Below, one piece after another: positions 11,261-22,659 of a stretch of 64,000 bases of DNA. This DNA is from Isoetes taiwanensis (taxonomy: Eukaryota; Streptophyta; Lycopodiopsida; Isoetales; Isoetaceae). Made by a program: the position numbers and the translations under genes. Below the pieces are notes generated by a model, which was given only the letters and a program-made list of their open reading frames with translations, was not told where the DNA came from and did no database searches. The stretch lies in the NCBI GenBank assembly GCA_021234155.1, contig JAJEKV010000044.1, forward strand, positions 12,668,123 through 12,732,122, written 5' to 3'. Position 1 is the first letter of the stretch; each line of letters opens with the position of its first letter.

Positions 11261-11262
11261 AC

Positions 11263-11311
11263 CTTCAAGAACTCGCAAGCAAGGACACTGGATGTCATTA
11301 TGACTTCCTTC
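11263..11311 (-). other. exon-like 49-nt block
   Basis: On the minus strand a good acceptor (CTGTTTCAG, ending at 11312) and a good donor (GTAATAGC, from 11262) bracket 49 nt open as EGSHNDIQCPCLRVLE. A second acceptor-like TTCTACAG lies near 11195, ahead of another open run to about 11094. No family recognised; it may be an exon of a decayed gene or chance. Confidence 0.2.
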
Positions 11312-11896
11312 CTGAAACAGAATAATACATTCAACAATGAGTACAACAACATTGCATCTTGCATGGCAATTCACGTAAGATAAAAACGCTATTAAAGCTG
11401 GATGAGTGGAGGCCGACAAAGTTGTAAGATGTTATCAGCTCACTGCCAAAGTAGTGTGGGTCAATAAAAAGCGAGGGCACTTGTGAGAATGGACCCTAGG
11501 ACATTGTCCAATGAGTGATGACGTCTTGAAGCAAGAATTTAATAAAATTGCTCTTCATGTGAATTTTTCAATAAAATTAGTAGAGATCAACAAAGTTACA
11601 ATTCCAAAGAAAAGTGTGAAATTGTAAATTCAATCAAAGAATGAACATTATTCAATGCTTTGGACCCGACTTATGATCCATAAGGCAATAGATGAAACCT
11701 CTTGAGTTTCCTCTTTGAATTTTCTTTGTTTGCAAATGAAGCCATATAGGATGACCATAATCTACCGAATGGTTCATGCTATTTATGCACAAACCGGTTT
11801 TGGGCGATCTCTAAGCATGCCAATGTGGTTATGAAGTTCACAAAATGGTGGAAGATTTCGTTTCTTACAATGTCACGCTTCTTTTTCTTTCTTCAG

Positions 11897-12001
11897 GTGA
11901 TTGATGGAAATGCCAGACTGAAGAAAAGGAGAAAATTTTATGCAGTTCGTGTAGGAAAACAATGTGGAATCGATGAAAGTTGGAAGGAGTGTCAGTTTCA
12001 G
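11897..12001 (+). pseudogene. orphan exon: RNase H1 N-terminal (viroplasmin-like) domain
   Basis: A 105-nt block between a strong acceptor (TTTCTTTCTTCAG) and a CAG/GTTTGC donor. It encodes KFYAVRVGKQCGI followed by SWKECQFQV, which fits the start of the RNase H1 N-terminal RNA:DNA-hybrid-binding domain (Caulimo_VI type; consensus YAVRVGRxPGIYxSWxEC). The usual next part (FPGAxYKSF) and the RNase H domain were not found within the next 2 kb. It is probably a stranded exon or a captured fragment. Known family role: tethering RNase H to hybrids or, in many plant proteins, part of retroelement-like fusions. Confidence 0.55.
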
Positions 12002-12388
12002 GTTTGCTTAAAAAAAGATCTCTGTGGGCAACTCAACCTAGAATATTTAGATAGTGAGTCACCCACCTATACATGATAGCCAAAATGAAGAAATTGAAGA
12101 CCAATTTATTTTCTAGTCGGCTTTTCGCTTGAGCATTTTTGGTAACCGTGTTTAGTTCATTGTATTAAACTACTTGCATAAAAATAGAACAGAGGATACA
12201 TTCTGCAGGTACCTTTGAAGCCCTCACCATAAGTCAACATTGCTATAACTTAATTGTTCAGATAGGATCAAGCTGTTAGGTCCCTTCATTAATCGGGCTT
12301 TTAGTGCACAAAGGGCTTTTAGAACGCACATCACATAGAATATGGAAAGAAATAAGACCCGGCTTCAACGGGCAATGGGAAGATGCGA

Positions 12389-12725
12389 AAAAATGCAAAA
12401 ATATGATTTAAGTTACCATGTAATGCGAATCTTAAGTATTTAGCGAAAATTTGTGAGGACACTTTGGATTGGGGCACTCATAAAAAATCTTGTTTGGCCT
12501 TCATCGGTGATCTCAACCGGCACCAAGGGGCATAGCAAAGTAAAGAGAGCTGAAACAGCCATAAAATGCAATAATTTATGTACTGTCTTGCATAATATTC
12601 AAGTTTTGGATGGTGGCATTTGGGGCTCTTCATTCACCGCATAGTACATTTCGAAATTCCCATTATCTCTTTTAAGAATAAAATAATATAGAAGTATGTA
12701 ATCTTGGACATGCTAACCTCGGCCC
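12389..12725 (+). repeat. direct repeat, left copy
   Basis: About 335 bp matching 14624-14945 with small indels, starting at GCAAAAATATGATTTAAG and running past ACATGCTAACCTCG. Both copies carry TTTGGATTGGGGCACTCATA and CTTTTTAAGAATAAAATAA-like sequence. The 2.2-kb spacing would fit the LTRs of a small non-autonomous retroelement, but no TG/CA ends, PBS or polypurine tract could be fixed. Confidence 0.55.
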
Positions 12726-12749
12726 TTTCGCGACTTCTTCTCCAAAGAT

Positions 12750-14040
12750 TTGATTGGGGAAGTTCCGAGAGAGTTTGTTTGCCGATCGGCTTGGCCAAAT
12801 ATCAAGCCTATGTGGCGCACTCACGGAAGCCCCTCATACGATTTTGAGCCGCCGGATCCTTCCCCCGAGAAAGCCTCATGTAGGAACTTGTAGCTATTCA
12901 TCCGGGTTTTATCTATGCGTCTATTCGGTCGTGTAAAGCTTCGGATATATGGCGTGTTGGCGATTTCTTTTCTTTATTGCACGTGTTGAAGCTCCGGCTA
13001 TGGCGTCTCATAGTGAGAGCAGCTACAAGTGTTCTTTGCACCTAAAGGTATGTTCAACCAAGATGGCATTTTGCATTTATCGGTGTTGTTGTAATGTAAG
13101 TGGAACTTTTCTTTACGATTTAATGGCTGCTAAACTTCATGGATAAAGCAGGTGACGGTCAAGGCTTTGCTTGTAGCTTAGGATGCATGCTTGTAGCTTA
13201 GGATGTAGTTGAAGATTTATGGCGTTGATGTGCACTTGATGTTCCCTTGGGTTTAGAACCCTTAAGCCCCTTGGTGATAGGGTTTTTAGAAAAAGACAAA
13301 TAGTCGAGGAAAAGACTTCGGAGGAATCTTGTTACCACCAACCCACGACTCAAAGCAAGCCTCAGGAGGAAGTAGTTGCCGTTGGTGATGGAAAACGATT
13401 GGTGACAAAAAGCTTGAGCCCTTTAAAGGTGATTGTTCTTTTACATGGTCGTTGATAATTTAAAAGCCTTATTTGCCTTTGCAAAGATTTTTTCGTTGTT
13501 AAAATGGTTCTAGCCCCGACTTCATTTGTTGTGTATAGGTTGGGGATTTGATTGTCTACTCAAAATATGCGTGCACCGAAGTTCCGGTTCAATGAAATTC
13601 ATCTTCTACTTAAGGAAGATGATATTGTTGGGCTATGATATCAAGGATCTTGACCTTTAAATATGAGCTTTAGTCTTTCTTAGATTGTCAAGTCGCCATG
13701 GCACCGCGGTTTGGGCCACTTGGCAGTTAACTATTACGTTTCTTTGAGCACCTCTAAGTTAGTGGGTGGAACTTCCGCCTCGTTGTTCTTCGAGTCTTAA
13801 GTTTCATGCTACGTGTTAAGCTACCCATCTTTTTCAAAGAAGAATAAAAGGAATGCGTAGCTTAACTGCATTCTTTGCAAATGTTTACGCCTTATCCTAT
13901 CTTCATTAATTGGGCTGCATTTTTTGTAGCGGGGAGCTTGGGAAAATTCGTCCTTTAGCTAAAATAAGCTTAGCGACAAATGTGCTTTTCAAAGCGACTA
14001 CGCTTTATTGTTTGTTCGGGGAGGCATTGACGAAAACGAT
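12750..14040. other. unassigned sequence between direct repeats
   Basis: Several short open frames but none recognisable. A short doubled segment GCTTGTAGCTTAGGATG occurs at about 13168-13206. No domain, RNA gene or long repeat seen. Confidence 0.4.
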
Positions 14041-14053
14041 CATATGATGGACT

Positions 14054-14251
14054 TTGGAGATTTGGAAAGCATTATATAATGTGATGGAAGCTCTGGCGAA
14101 TGATCCAATTTGGAAAACAAATCATCCAAGACCTTACGCGGATGATCCATTGCCTGGTTTAGAATGTGAAGAACAAGATGATTATTATATGCATGTTACC
14201 AAGCTAGATATCGGCTATTTGCTGAGAAAAAGGCAAGAGAGAGCAGGATGA
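14054..14251 (+). other. small unrecognised open frame
   Basis: 65 codons with a normal-looking, soluble, acidic composition (MEIWKALYNVMEALANDPIW, then PYADDPLPGLECEEQDDYY, then KLDIGYLLRKRQERAG). It is open both sides of the ATG, so it may be an exon or a fragment of a retroelement polyprotein. It lies between the two direct repeats (12.4 and 14.6 kb), consistent with an internal coding relic. No family recognised. Confidence 0.3.
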
Positions 14252-14623
14252 GACTAGAGGAAGAGGTACATTGGATTCATTGCTATTGCTATTGGATTCA
14301 TGAGTTTAATTTCCCTTATAAAACCAATGGTAAGCTTCGGATTATCTTTGACCAAGACCAGAGAAATTCTTTGTTTGTGATTTGCTACTACCTCAATCGT
14401 GACATTCTGTTGGTAGAGTAATCTGTAATCAACATGTACCTTATTACCTTATGTGCATATTTGTGATACATTGACTTGTATAAGGATGCCCCTGAGGAAA
14501 TTAAATGTGGATTTTATATCATTTCCGGTTTGAGTATTTGTAGCAGGGAGCTTCCGGTTGGTATTTTGTAAATTTCAGGACTTGTAGGAAAATTTCCTGA
14601 CAAGGTTTGAAAGTTTCCCCAAC

Positions 14624-14945
14624 GCAAAAATATGATTTAAGTTACCATGTGCGAATCTTAAGTATTTAGCGAAAATTTGTGATGACACTTTGGATTGGGG
14701 CACTCATAAAAATCTTGTTTGGCCTTCATCGGCTGATCTCAAAATTTGCATCAAGGGCAGCAAAGTAAAGAGAGCCGAAACAAAGAATAAAATGCATTAA
14801 TTTATGTAACCATCTTGCATAATATTCAAGTTTTGGAGGGTGGCATTTGGGACACTCTTCATTCACCGCATAATACATTTCAGAATTTCCATTAACTTTT
14901 TAAGAATAAAATAATATAGAACAAGCGTAATGCGGACATGCTAAC
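14624..14945 (+). repeat. direct repeat, right copy
   Basis: Partner of 12389-12725, same orientation, differing by scattered substitutions and indels of a few bases. Confidence 0.55.
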
Positions 14946-15086
14946 CTCGACCTTGTGTGCGACTTCTTCTCCGGCATTTTTGTTTGATGTGGTTTCTCCG
15001 ACATTTTGCTTACGTAACTCCCCAGTAATGCGAGGAATTTTGAAATTAAAATCTTTAGACTTACTCATGGAATGGAGCTCTAGATT

Positions 15087-15600
15087 AATGGCCTTATGCA
15101 TAAAGCACATGGAAGGAACGGATGGCACTTGGTCACGAGAGGAACAAAAGGTTTTGTGGGCCGATGGCATGGAGATGCGGACATATTCTTTTATGAGCAC
15201 TTAAGCGATAAGCAACCGAGATCTAATGCCGACCAACGAGAAAAACACGTAAATAAGGGTGAGACAAAAAAGAAAAGAGCAAAAATGTTCTAATGGCCTT
15301 ATGCATAAAAGCACATGGAAAAACGGATGGCCGCCCGAGAGGAAGGAGAGCGGCAAAAATGTTCTAATGGCCTTATGCATAAAAGCACATGGAAACGGAT
15401 GGCGCCCGAGGAGGAACGGAGAACCAAAAGGTTTGTGGTCGCCATGGCGTAGATCACGGACATATTCTTTTATGAGCACTTAAACCGGATCGCCGAGATC
15501 TAATGCCGAGTCTCGGTACAAATAGCGAAAGCGAGAAAAACACGTAAATGGCCGAAATTTTGAGACAAAAAGAAAAAAGGCAAAAATGTTATACTGCGCC
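15087..15600 (+). repeat. tandem array with TAATGGCCTTATGCATAA units
   Basis: Units begin near 15087, 15291 and 15366, each starting TAATGGCCTTATGCATAA followed by AGCACATGG and CGGATGG. Full units (~205 bp) also contain ACATATTCTTTTATGAGCAC, GAGATCTAATGCCGA and AGAAAAACACGTAAAT, and end with GCAAAAATGTT; the middle unit (~75 bp) lacks the inner part. Apparent open frames on both strands follow the repeat and are not counted as genes. Confidence 0.75.
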
Positions 15601-16235
15601 ATAGTCGAGAATCACGTGCATTTGGATCCATCTATGTTTATCTTGTGAGTAATGGAGGACCAAAAGGTTTAAACGGTCGCAGGAATTGAAGCGGAGCTAT
15701 ATGAAAACCCTAAAGGTCGAAAATAGGGTTCGGGTTTTGTTGACGACATACTTTCCCAATAATTTTATAATATAGGATTCTCCACCAAAAGGTTGCAGTT
15801 TCTTCTTGGTGCCCAAGATCTTTCTCTATTCTACTCAGCAAAATTAATGCACACTTTAGTTTCTAAGGTTAGTTCCCTTGATATTGCGCAGATATTTTTA
15901 TGTGCACAATATCTTTTAACTACGGTGTGTCCGAGAAAGGTGCATGGTGCATACTGGTTTCTTTGACATGATCTTGTGTGTTTAATTGATGTGTTAGTTG
16001 AATATTACAATAGCTCCAGCATGTAATGCTCATGTGCCCATCTTGTATATTCTAGTAGCTCCAACTCTAGTATATGATGTTTCTTCCACACCATGTGCCC
16101 ATCCTGTTCAATTAAATCGGCAATGTTTTGCCAAAGCTCGGCTTAAAAGTTTTCTCATCTCACCTGGAAAGCATCTATTTTCTCAATCTTTAAGAGGATT
16201 TTAAGAGGATGATCTCGCTATTTTAGTGGCCCCAA

Positions 16236-16880
16236 CTGGGTGACCGCCCAATATGTTGACAGTGGGCAAAGTCCATAAATTGGGCAGTCCAAGAGTCCAA
16301 GATGTAGAGTTCACAGGCATAGTTCACTTTGCTTATCTATCTAAATTGGGCGGTCGCCCAATATGGGGTAAAGATCATGCTTAACTATCTAAATTGGGCG
16401 GTCGCCCAATATGGGGTAAAGATCATGAAATACACCTGCATCATTTCATACCTGCAGCATTTCATACCTGCAGCATTTGAATATTCACCCATTAAATCAG
16501 GCGGTCGCCCAATATGAGACAAAGATTATGAGTTACACCTGCAGCATCTCATACCCACAAAGCAAGATTCAAAGAGCATTTGAATATTCCTTTAAATTGG
16601 GCGGTGGCCCAATTTCACACATAAATCATGAGATATACCCTGCAGCATTTTCATACCCACAAAGAATATACTCTCCTCTAAATTGGGCGGTCGCCCAATA
16701 CGGGGCAAAATTTGAGATGCAAAAACAAGCTCCTAACCAGATGAAATTGGGCGACTGCCTTATTTATAGGATTTTTTGCCAAAAACTTCCATACAGGTGA
16801 TCTGAGAATACAAGTAGTTTGAGATTCAACGAGCATCTAAATCCTCATATTCCTACCATTTAAATTGGGCGACTGCCCTA
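16236..16880. repeat. array of TTGGGCGGTCGCCCAA palindromes
   Basis: Eight copies of a 16-nt near-palindrome at 16236, 16346, 16394, 16497, 16597, 16683, 16747 and 16865. The central copies are exact or near exact; the outer ones are diverged (CTGGGTGACCGCCCAA, TTGGGCGACTGCCCTA). Spacing varies from 48 to 118 bp, and the copies are linked by recurring phrases (AAAGATCATGA, CACCTGCAGCATTTCATACC, GCATTTGAATATTC). The motif is kept better than the spacers. Function unknown. Confidence 0.8.
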
Positions 16881-17235
16881 TTTGTAGGTCATTTTTGCCA
16901 GAAAATTCCGTACATGTGATCTGCTTATTATTAGAAGCATTTACAGATCCTAAGATTCATAGAGAATTTATAGCCAACATAAATTTGAATCCTCATCTTA
17001 CTTACGCATATTAGGCCGGATTTGAGGCTCCAAATTTTTCAGAGAAGTAGGGCAGTGCAAGATAGGTGTCTTCTGAACATCTCCTGCTTGACAAATCGGT
17101 GGCCTTATTCTCAGGTAAGATTGCGCAGGAGACAGATTCATTGCATTGTCGACCAAAACCTCTGTTGCGACCTATTTCCATCTAACTGGTGCCCAACCCT
17201 TACCCTACGCATTTGAAGCATCTGTTACGACCTTT

Positions 17236-17311
17236 GCCCATCTAAAGCTTCTGTTAGCTGTGGCCGCCTATTGCCCATCTAAAGCTTCTGTTAGCTGTGG
17301 CCGCCTAGCTG
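17236..17311. repeat. 37-bp tandem duplication
   Basis: TGCCCATCTAAAGCTTCTGT followed by TAGCTGTGGCCGCCTA is present twice head to tail. Confidence 0.85.
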
Positions 17312-17319
17312 CATGAACT

Positions 17320-18640
17320 CTAGCTTTTGGGATACGGCGGCATCTCTACCGACCAAAGAAGACGGTGGCCCGCCATAGCCAAGCAGCTCGCTATGCCATC
17401 GCCGCCCTGTTACATAGACAATAAATTAGGGTTAGGTAATAACAAATAAGAAATTCGTTGCCCTAATTGGTTTTTTTTTTTTTTTAGCGCCAGCCTAATT
17501 AAGCGTGAAACCCTCCTTGCAATTCTAGGCTATCCACGTAGCAACTATATGTCGAGCAAAATCTGATGTGGCATGGTCTAAGCCGTAAGATCTTCAAATT
17601 TGCGGATCGCAATTAAAATTATAAAAGCGTGAGGAAAAATAAAGGAGATGGAGTCGATTCGCAATCTCTTCGGCTCACGGCATTACATTTTTTTCGCTTC
17701 GTTGGATTTTTCTTCTACCCTAGACTAGATCCGAAGAAGAAGAAAGAAGCCGGATAGAATCTCCATCTCCCCATCCTTCTATTTTTCCTTGCTTTCAATT
17801 TCCTTCCATTTCTCTTTTCCGCTTTCTGTTTTTGCTTCTTGATTTTCCTTATCCTTTTCTCGCTTCCTTCCGGTTCCTTCTTGTTACGCATTCAATTCTT
17901 CCCCTTTCATCTTTCTATATGCGCTTAAACCTCGTGGAAAAGCGGACTAAATTATAGGGCGAAGACTTGGGATTGGGAAGAAGAACACCGACATCGGGCC
18001 CAAAACTACGGTGGCTTTCGAGATTTTTGTATGTTTTTTTACATTCCTTCAAACAAAAAGGTCGGCAAAAGAACAAGACAAAGGGTAGAATCGCAACTCA
18101 AAAGAGCGGGACAAAGCGGGTAGAATCGCAACTCAAATCCACAAAGACAAATTTTATCTTTGCATGGATTCTTTGTTTAAGTTCTATGGCTCGAGAAAAT
18201 GGTAGGGGAATCTCTTTAATATGCTTTTTCCGTGATGCCTCTTCATCCGCATGTTTTGTAATTTGATTCTTTAGTAGCCCATCACGTGTTTTGTCCTCCT
18301 TCTTTAGCGATACGATCTTTCGCCATAGCCAAATGAACCGGTGGGTGGTCGGGGAATCGAAATCTTTGAAGGTAGAATGCCTCTGTTTGGGTCGGTGTCT
18401 CTGTCTTCATTGGCCATATGCATTGTATGAGAATTGCTTGGTTGAGGAAAGGTTAGGGGGATAATCTGGTAGGCTCTACCAAATTCTTGAGAAGAATGTG
18501 AAGCCTACCAAATTAATCGAGAAGAATGTACGAGTCTCTTGATAGTGGCGGTATTGTAGTACATTCTCAATTCTGAGGACTTGCATTTCATCTCGTGTGT
18601 TGTTGCCTATGCTTTTATGGGTTAGAATCTGCAGAGGCAT
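17320..18640. other. unassigned sequence with T-rich stretch
   Basis: Holds a poly-T run near 17470-17485 and pyrimidine-rich sequence at about 17760-17920. A 99-codon frame at 17967-18266 is not recognisable and contains a short internal duplication (GGTAGAATCGCAACTCAAA at about 18084 and 18119). No gene called. Confidence 0.4.
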
Positions 18641-18649
18641 TTGTGTAGA

Positions 18650-19800
18650 ACCAAAATTTTAACTTCACGTGAGCATTGTTTCTTGGCGAAAGCAATATTT
18701 GCTCATAAGCCCATGCTAAGGCTACTAGAAACAAAAGCGACTATAATGCCTTTACATACATTCATCCTATTTGGGCTGCTCTAAACACGTAAATTAAGAA
18801 AAAAAAGATCCGATAGCTTTGCTTTGGTGCTCTTCTTTAGTGTGCTAATGTTTTTTTCATAAACATTTGTGGCTTTGCTAAATTGTCTTGATTTCAACAA
18901 GGTTTTTTTTTGGAGAAGAACACTTGCTTTTGGGTTAGGGTTGATTCAAGGCTTGCATTCTCTGTTTAGGCCGGATAAGGTATGGTGAGAAGTACGCCAT
19001 CTTGTGATCGAGTGTAAAACCCAAATTTAACTTTGCAAAAAGCATCAAATTTTGGGCGTTTGTTGAGCTAGAGCAATATAAAATTCTTTGAAGTGGCATG
19101 TCTATGGATCAAAATCATACACAGGTTTAGAGATTGCGAAACAAAGCAAATGTGAGAATGCCTTTTATAGATTCATCTTACTTTGGCGGCTCTAAGCGAT
19201 GTAAATAGAGATTAGGATCATCTAGATTTGTATTTAAGTAAATAGGATGAACTTTGCGGGCTTTACATGGTTTGTTTTAGTTATCGTGCTCTCCTTTAGT
19301 GGATTCAAGAACTGCTAATATTTCTCATAAACATTTGTGGCTTGGCTAAATTGTCTTGATTTTTCAGCCCTCGACCCACTTTGATTATGGAGAAAAATTA
19401 TATCCGAAGCTTCAGAATTTAGAGACCAAAGCAGCCAAGCGGCAAGAGTGAATTTTATTGATTCATCGACTTTGAGTTGCTTCAAAGCTGTAAATAGATG
19501 TTTTAGATTCTATTCTTTGTGGGATTCCAAAAGGCGCCACATGGTTTATCTTTATCATTGTTTTTCTTTAGTAGAATCATGAAGTGCTCTAAGTCCACCG
19601 ACACAAAGCATGCATTTTCATGCCCGTAATTTTGACTTCTCAAAAGCGTCAAATTATGGGTGGCTCGAGGTGCCTCTTGAGCCAAAGTAATATTTGTTGT
19701 AAAATTATCAAATTGCATGTCTATGGAGAACAATAATGCCTAGGCTTGAGAGAGATTACAAAATTAGAGCGACTCAATGTAGATTCCTTATGTTTGACCT
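18650..19800. repeat. three diverged tandem copies of a ~0.3-0.45-kb repeat
   Basis: Shared phrases recur in order: GCATGTCTATGG, a GTAAATAGA/GTAAATTAAG step (18789, 19200, 19491), TCTTTAGTG or TCTTTAGTAG, and CATAAACATTTGTGGCTT with GCTAAATTGTCTTGATTT (about 18860 and 19325). Copies are strongly diverged. No coding recognised. Confidence 0.45.
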
Positions 19801-19804
19801 ACAT

Positions 19805-20630
19805 CATCAAATGTCGCCGGCCTCTTGCAAAAAAAAAACTACCGGACACAAAATTGGCTCTGAACTCTGTGGGAAGTCATAACTAGCTTTCGGAGATTTT
19901 CATCTATCAACGTTGCGGACAAGCAATGTGAAATATATCGTGCCTTGCTTATTCGTTCTATATGGTTGCTTCATTGGGGCCATCCAGAAACATGGTAGCC
20001 ATTACTTTTTACAAAGATACCATGTTGAGTAAATTGTGTGATATAAACAAAGTTGTGGTGCTTTTGCTATTATGGATATGGTTCTTATCTAGGTTGGCAA
20101 ATTCGGTCTTTTCGGAGATACACACGTAACTTTCTATCGTTTGTTCATATCTTCGTGTTTCTTCATGGTATGTTAATAGGAAGCGTAGTGAAGGCCAAAG
20201 ATCTTCATCAAAACACCGAGATTACATTCAGCCCACATGCGATTCGGGGCTTTGGATTGGCCTTGGACTTCTTATTGTACAAAACAACTTTTACTGTGAT
20301 TTGAGGACTTTTACTAGAACTATGTGAATTGTTCTTTTTCATTATCTTTGCTTTTAAGCTTAATAGTTTGGAGTTATATACTTTAGCAGAGGAATATCTT
20401 GATCTTACAAATGTGCATGCAATTTTGCAATAAAGTTTCTCCTTCATGCTACATCTTGGCATGCAACTTCGGTCCCTAAGTTCTTAATATGGAGGATGCC
20501 ACCAGAGAAGGAAGGGTTTTAATTTAAAATAAAAGGCTGCAATTGGATCCACCTGAGAGAAAACAAGCAATTTGACATTGTCCGGAAAGTTAATCTATCT
20601 AGAAATAAGTTTATTAGATTGCCTTAGGCA
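19805..20630. other. unassigned sequence
   Basis: Short open frames on both strands (for example 20053-20304) with no recognisable domain. Nothing else seen. Confidence 0.4.
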
Positions 20631-20637
20631 CTACCAT

Positions 20638-20698
20638 ATCTATCTTGTATTTATTGCTGAAGTACCTACTATCTTGTATTTATTGCTGAAGTACCTAT
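20638..20698. repeat. ~30-bp tandem duplication
   Basis: TATCTTGTATTTATTGCTGA followed by AGTACCTA occurs twice, 30 bp apart. Confidence 0.85.
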
Positions 20699-21159
20699 AT
20701 CGCTTTGCAGTGCAGGAGAATTTTTTACAGCACTACAATGAAGTTGTCCCATAAGATTAAAGGAGTCTATGGGGACTGATAGGAAGTTGAACAGGTGCTT
20801 TCAGCATTTCGCAGTAAACTTGAGAGGTAGAAGGCGCTTGGCATGATGTTGTAGAGTCAATGGGAGAAAACATTACAATATCTAAGGGTCAATTCATTGA
20901 TCTCAAGAACTTCCCTAACAGTTCCTTCCCGACAAACATGATACAGTAAGCTTGATAGTCTTCATTAATTTCAACAGCAATTTCAATACAGGCACCTGGA
21001 ATTAAGATGCAAATTGAGAGGTTTTGAGACGACTAACCATTGCAATGTGAAACTGATGGAGGCATAGTAGCTTGCTTCATGTTCTTTTTCCTCTAGTCCT
21101 CCTCTTTTTCACTATCGCCAGCTCTTCACTATCACCTCCCAATGCTATCCAGAAGTAGC

Positions 21160-21710
21160 AAAGGTGTGAGGTCATCATAGCATTTGTGAACACACACATT
21201 GTTGTTGTTTGAAACAGCACATGATCCTTCACAATGTACATGGTTAGAAAAGCACTTGGAGATAGCTGCCGTTGCCAGAGCATGTCTTGTCTGAGCATGT
21301 GTTGAATTTGAATTGCAATATATTTCGCAGATTTGTGAACACACACATTGTTGTTGTTTGAAACAACACATGATCCTTCACAATGTACATGGTTAGAAAA
21401 GCACTTGGAGATAGCTACCGTTGCCAGAGCATGTCTTGTCGGAGCATGTGTTGAATTTGAATTGCAATATATTTCGCAGGTCTTGTGGTTTACAAATGAC
21501 ACATCATAACATATCACCACAAGAGCATAAACCATCTTGGAAATGGAGCACACAATGGGTGTCACGAACAATAATCTCCTCTCTTTCATGGATAAGAGGT
21601 CCATTATTATAGGAATTTGAATTTGAGCATGTGTTGAATTTAAATTGTAATATATTTCGCAGGTCCTGTGTTTTACAAATGACACATCATAAGCAATATG
21701 TAGCATAATA
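21160..21710. repeat. ~150-bp tandem repeat plus partial third copy
   Basis: Two near-identical ~150-bp units begin near 21183 and 21332 (TTTGTGAACACACACATTG to ATATATTTCGCAG). A partial copy of the unit's end plus its flank (GAGCATGTGTTGAATTTAAA, then TTACAAATGACACATCATA) recurs at about 21626-21690. A 209-codon minus-strand frame across this block is itself built of the repeat and is not regarded as a gene. Confidence 0.75.
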
Positions 21711-22119
21711 ACAGGGGGTTTTCTTTGTGTTTTTCTACGCTTTTCACAAAGGTTTTTCCTAAGATTTCATGGCGTATTGAATGGATGGATGTACTAATGC
21801 ATTACATCTAGAGTGCACCATTTCTTAGTCGTTGATTTAGTTTTTTTCAATGGTCCTACATCCAAGGGCTCACAACAAAAGCCCTTTTTTTATTTTAGTT
21901 GCCATTTTCAGAGTTTTACATGCAAGCATCGTGCATCATGTTTTAGGCTTATTTTAGGGTTAGGAAGAAAGAAGGCAAGAATTGAAAGCAATACAATGCT
22001 GCAGGGTTCGAACATGCTTCAAGATTCAGCATTCGGTCAAGGGCCGATTACCGTGACTTCTTGAATATAAATTCGAGTCGGCTTAGGGCGTTGCACCTTC
22101 TATCGGGCTTAGTAAGTCA

Positions 22120-22650
22120 GGGGCTGCCCAAAACAATCACCGATATTGCTTGGCTCAACATCACAAACCCAACATTTTTTCACGGAACATGATGATTTCG
22201 GCATGTATCGGATGCAAAGACCTCGACTTTGCAAAGACGTTTTTGATGGAATGCCTCCATCCGGATATAGTGTCATGGAATGCTTTACTTCGCCTCTGCT
22301 CAACTTGGGACTCTTACGAGACCCATGTAATATTTAATAAATTCCCTAATCTGAATCACAGTCTCTTGGGCGGGCTTTTAATTAAGTCTGAAACCCGAGC
22401 CGGACTTCATAATGAGGCGCTCCAACTGTTTGAGAAAATGAAACTATTTGGTATTGCTCCCACAAATTTCCATGTAGCTATTCTTGATGTATGTACCTCC
22501 TTCTGGTCCTTAGGTGAGGGGTAAAAAGGTACATTATGAGATAATATTTGGCCGGAGTAGATTCATGTAAGTGGTTACTCATGGCCCATGGCAATGAAAA
22601 ATTGTCGAGGCCTTGTATCTCCTACCATACAACGGCATTCAAACATTACG
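22120..22650 (+). pseudogene. PPR protein fragment
   Basis: Open from 22150 to 22524 and clearly a PLS-class pentatricopeptide-repeat piece. It reads KPNIFSRNMMISACIGCKDL, FAKTFLMECLHPDIVSWNAL, then GLHNEALQLFEKMKLFGIAP and FHVAILDVCTSFWSLGEG. These are the arrays around the PDxVSWNALI, EALxLFxxM and GIxPTxFTFxxxLxACxxL signatures. PPR proteins bind organelle RNA and help its editing or splicing. Here only about 3-4 repeats remain, with no start region, no organelle-targeting peptide and no E/DYW end. Some internal steps are the wrong length, and after GEG the frame closes, with decayed sequence beyond. A dead fragment. Confidence 0.75.
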
Positions 22651-22659
22651 TATATTGGA

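Noticed and set aside
16236-16880. CRISPR-like spaced repeats
   Set aside because: Eukaryotic context, irregular spacing, spacers share phrases with each other, and no cas genes.
21077-21706. 209-codon minus-strand frame
   Set aside because: Its protein repeats exactly as the ~150-bp DNA repeat does; no domain recognised.
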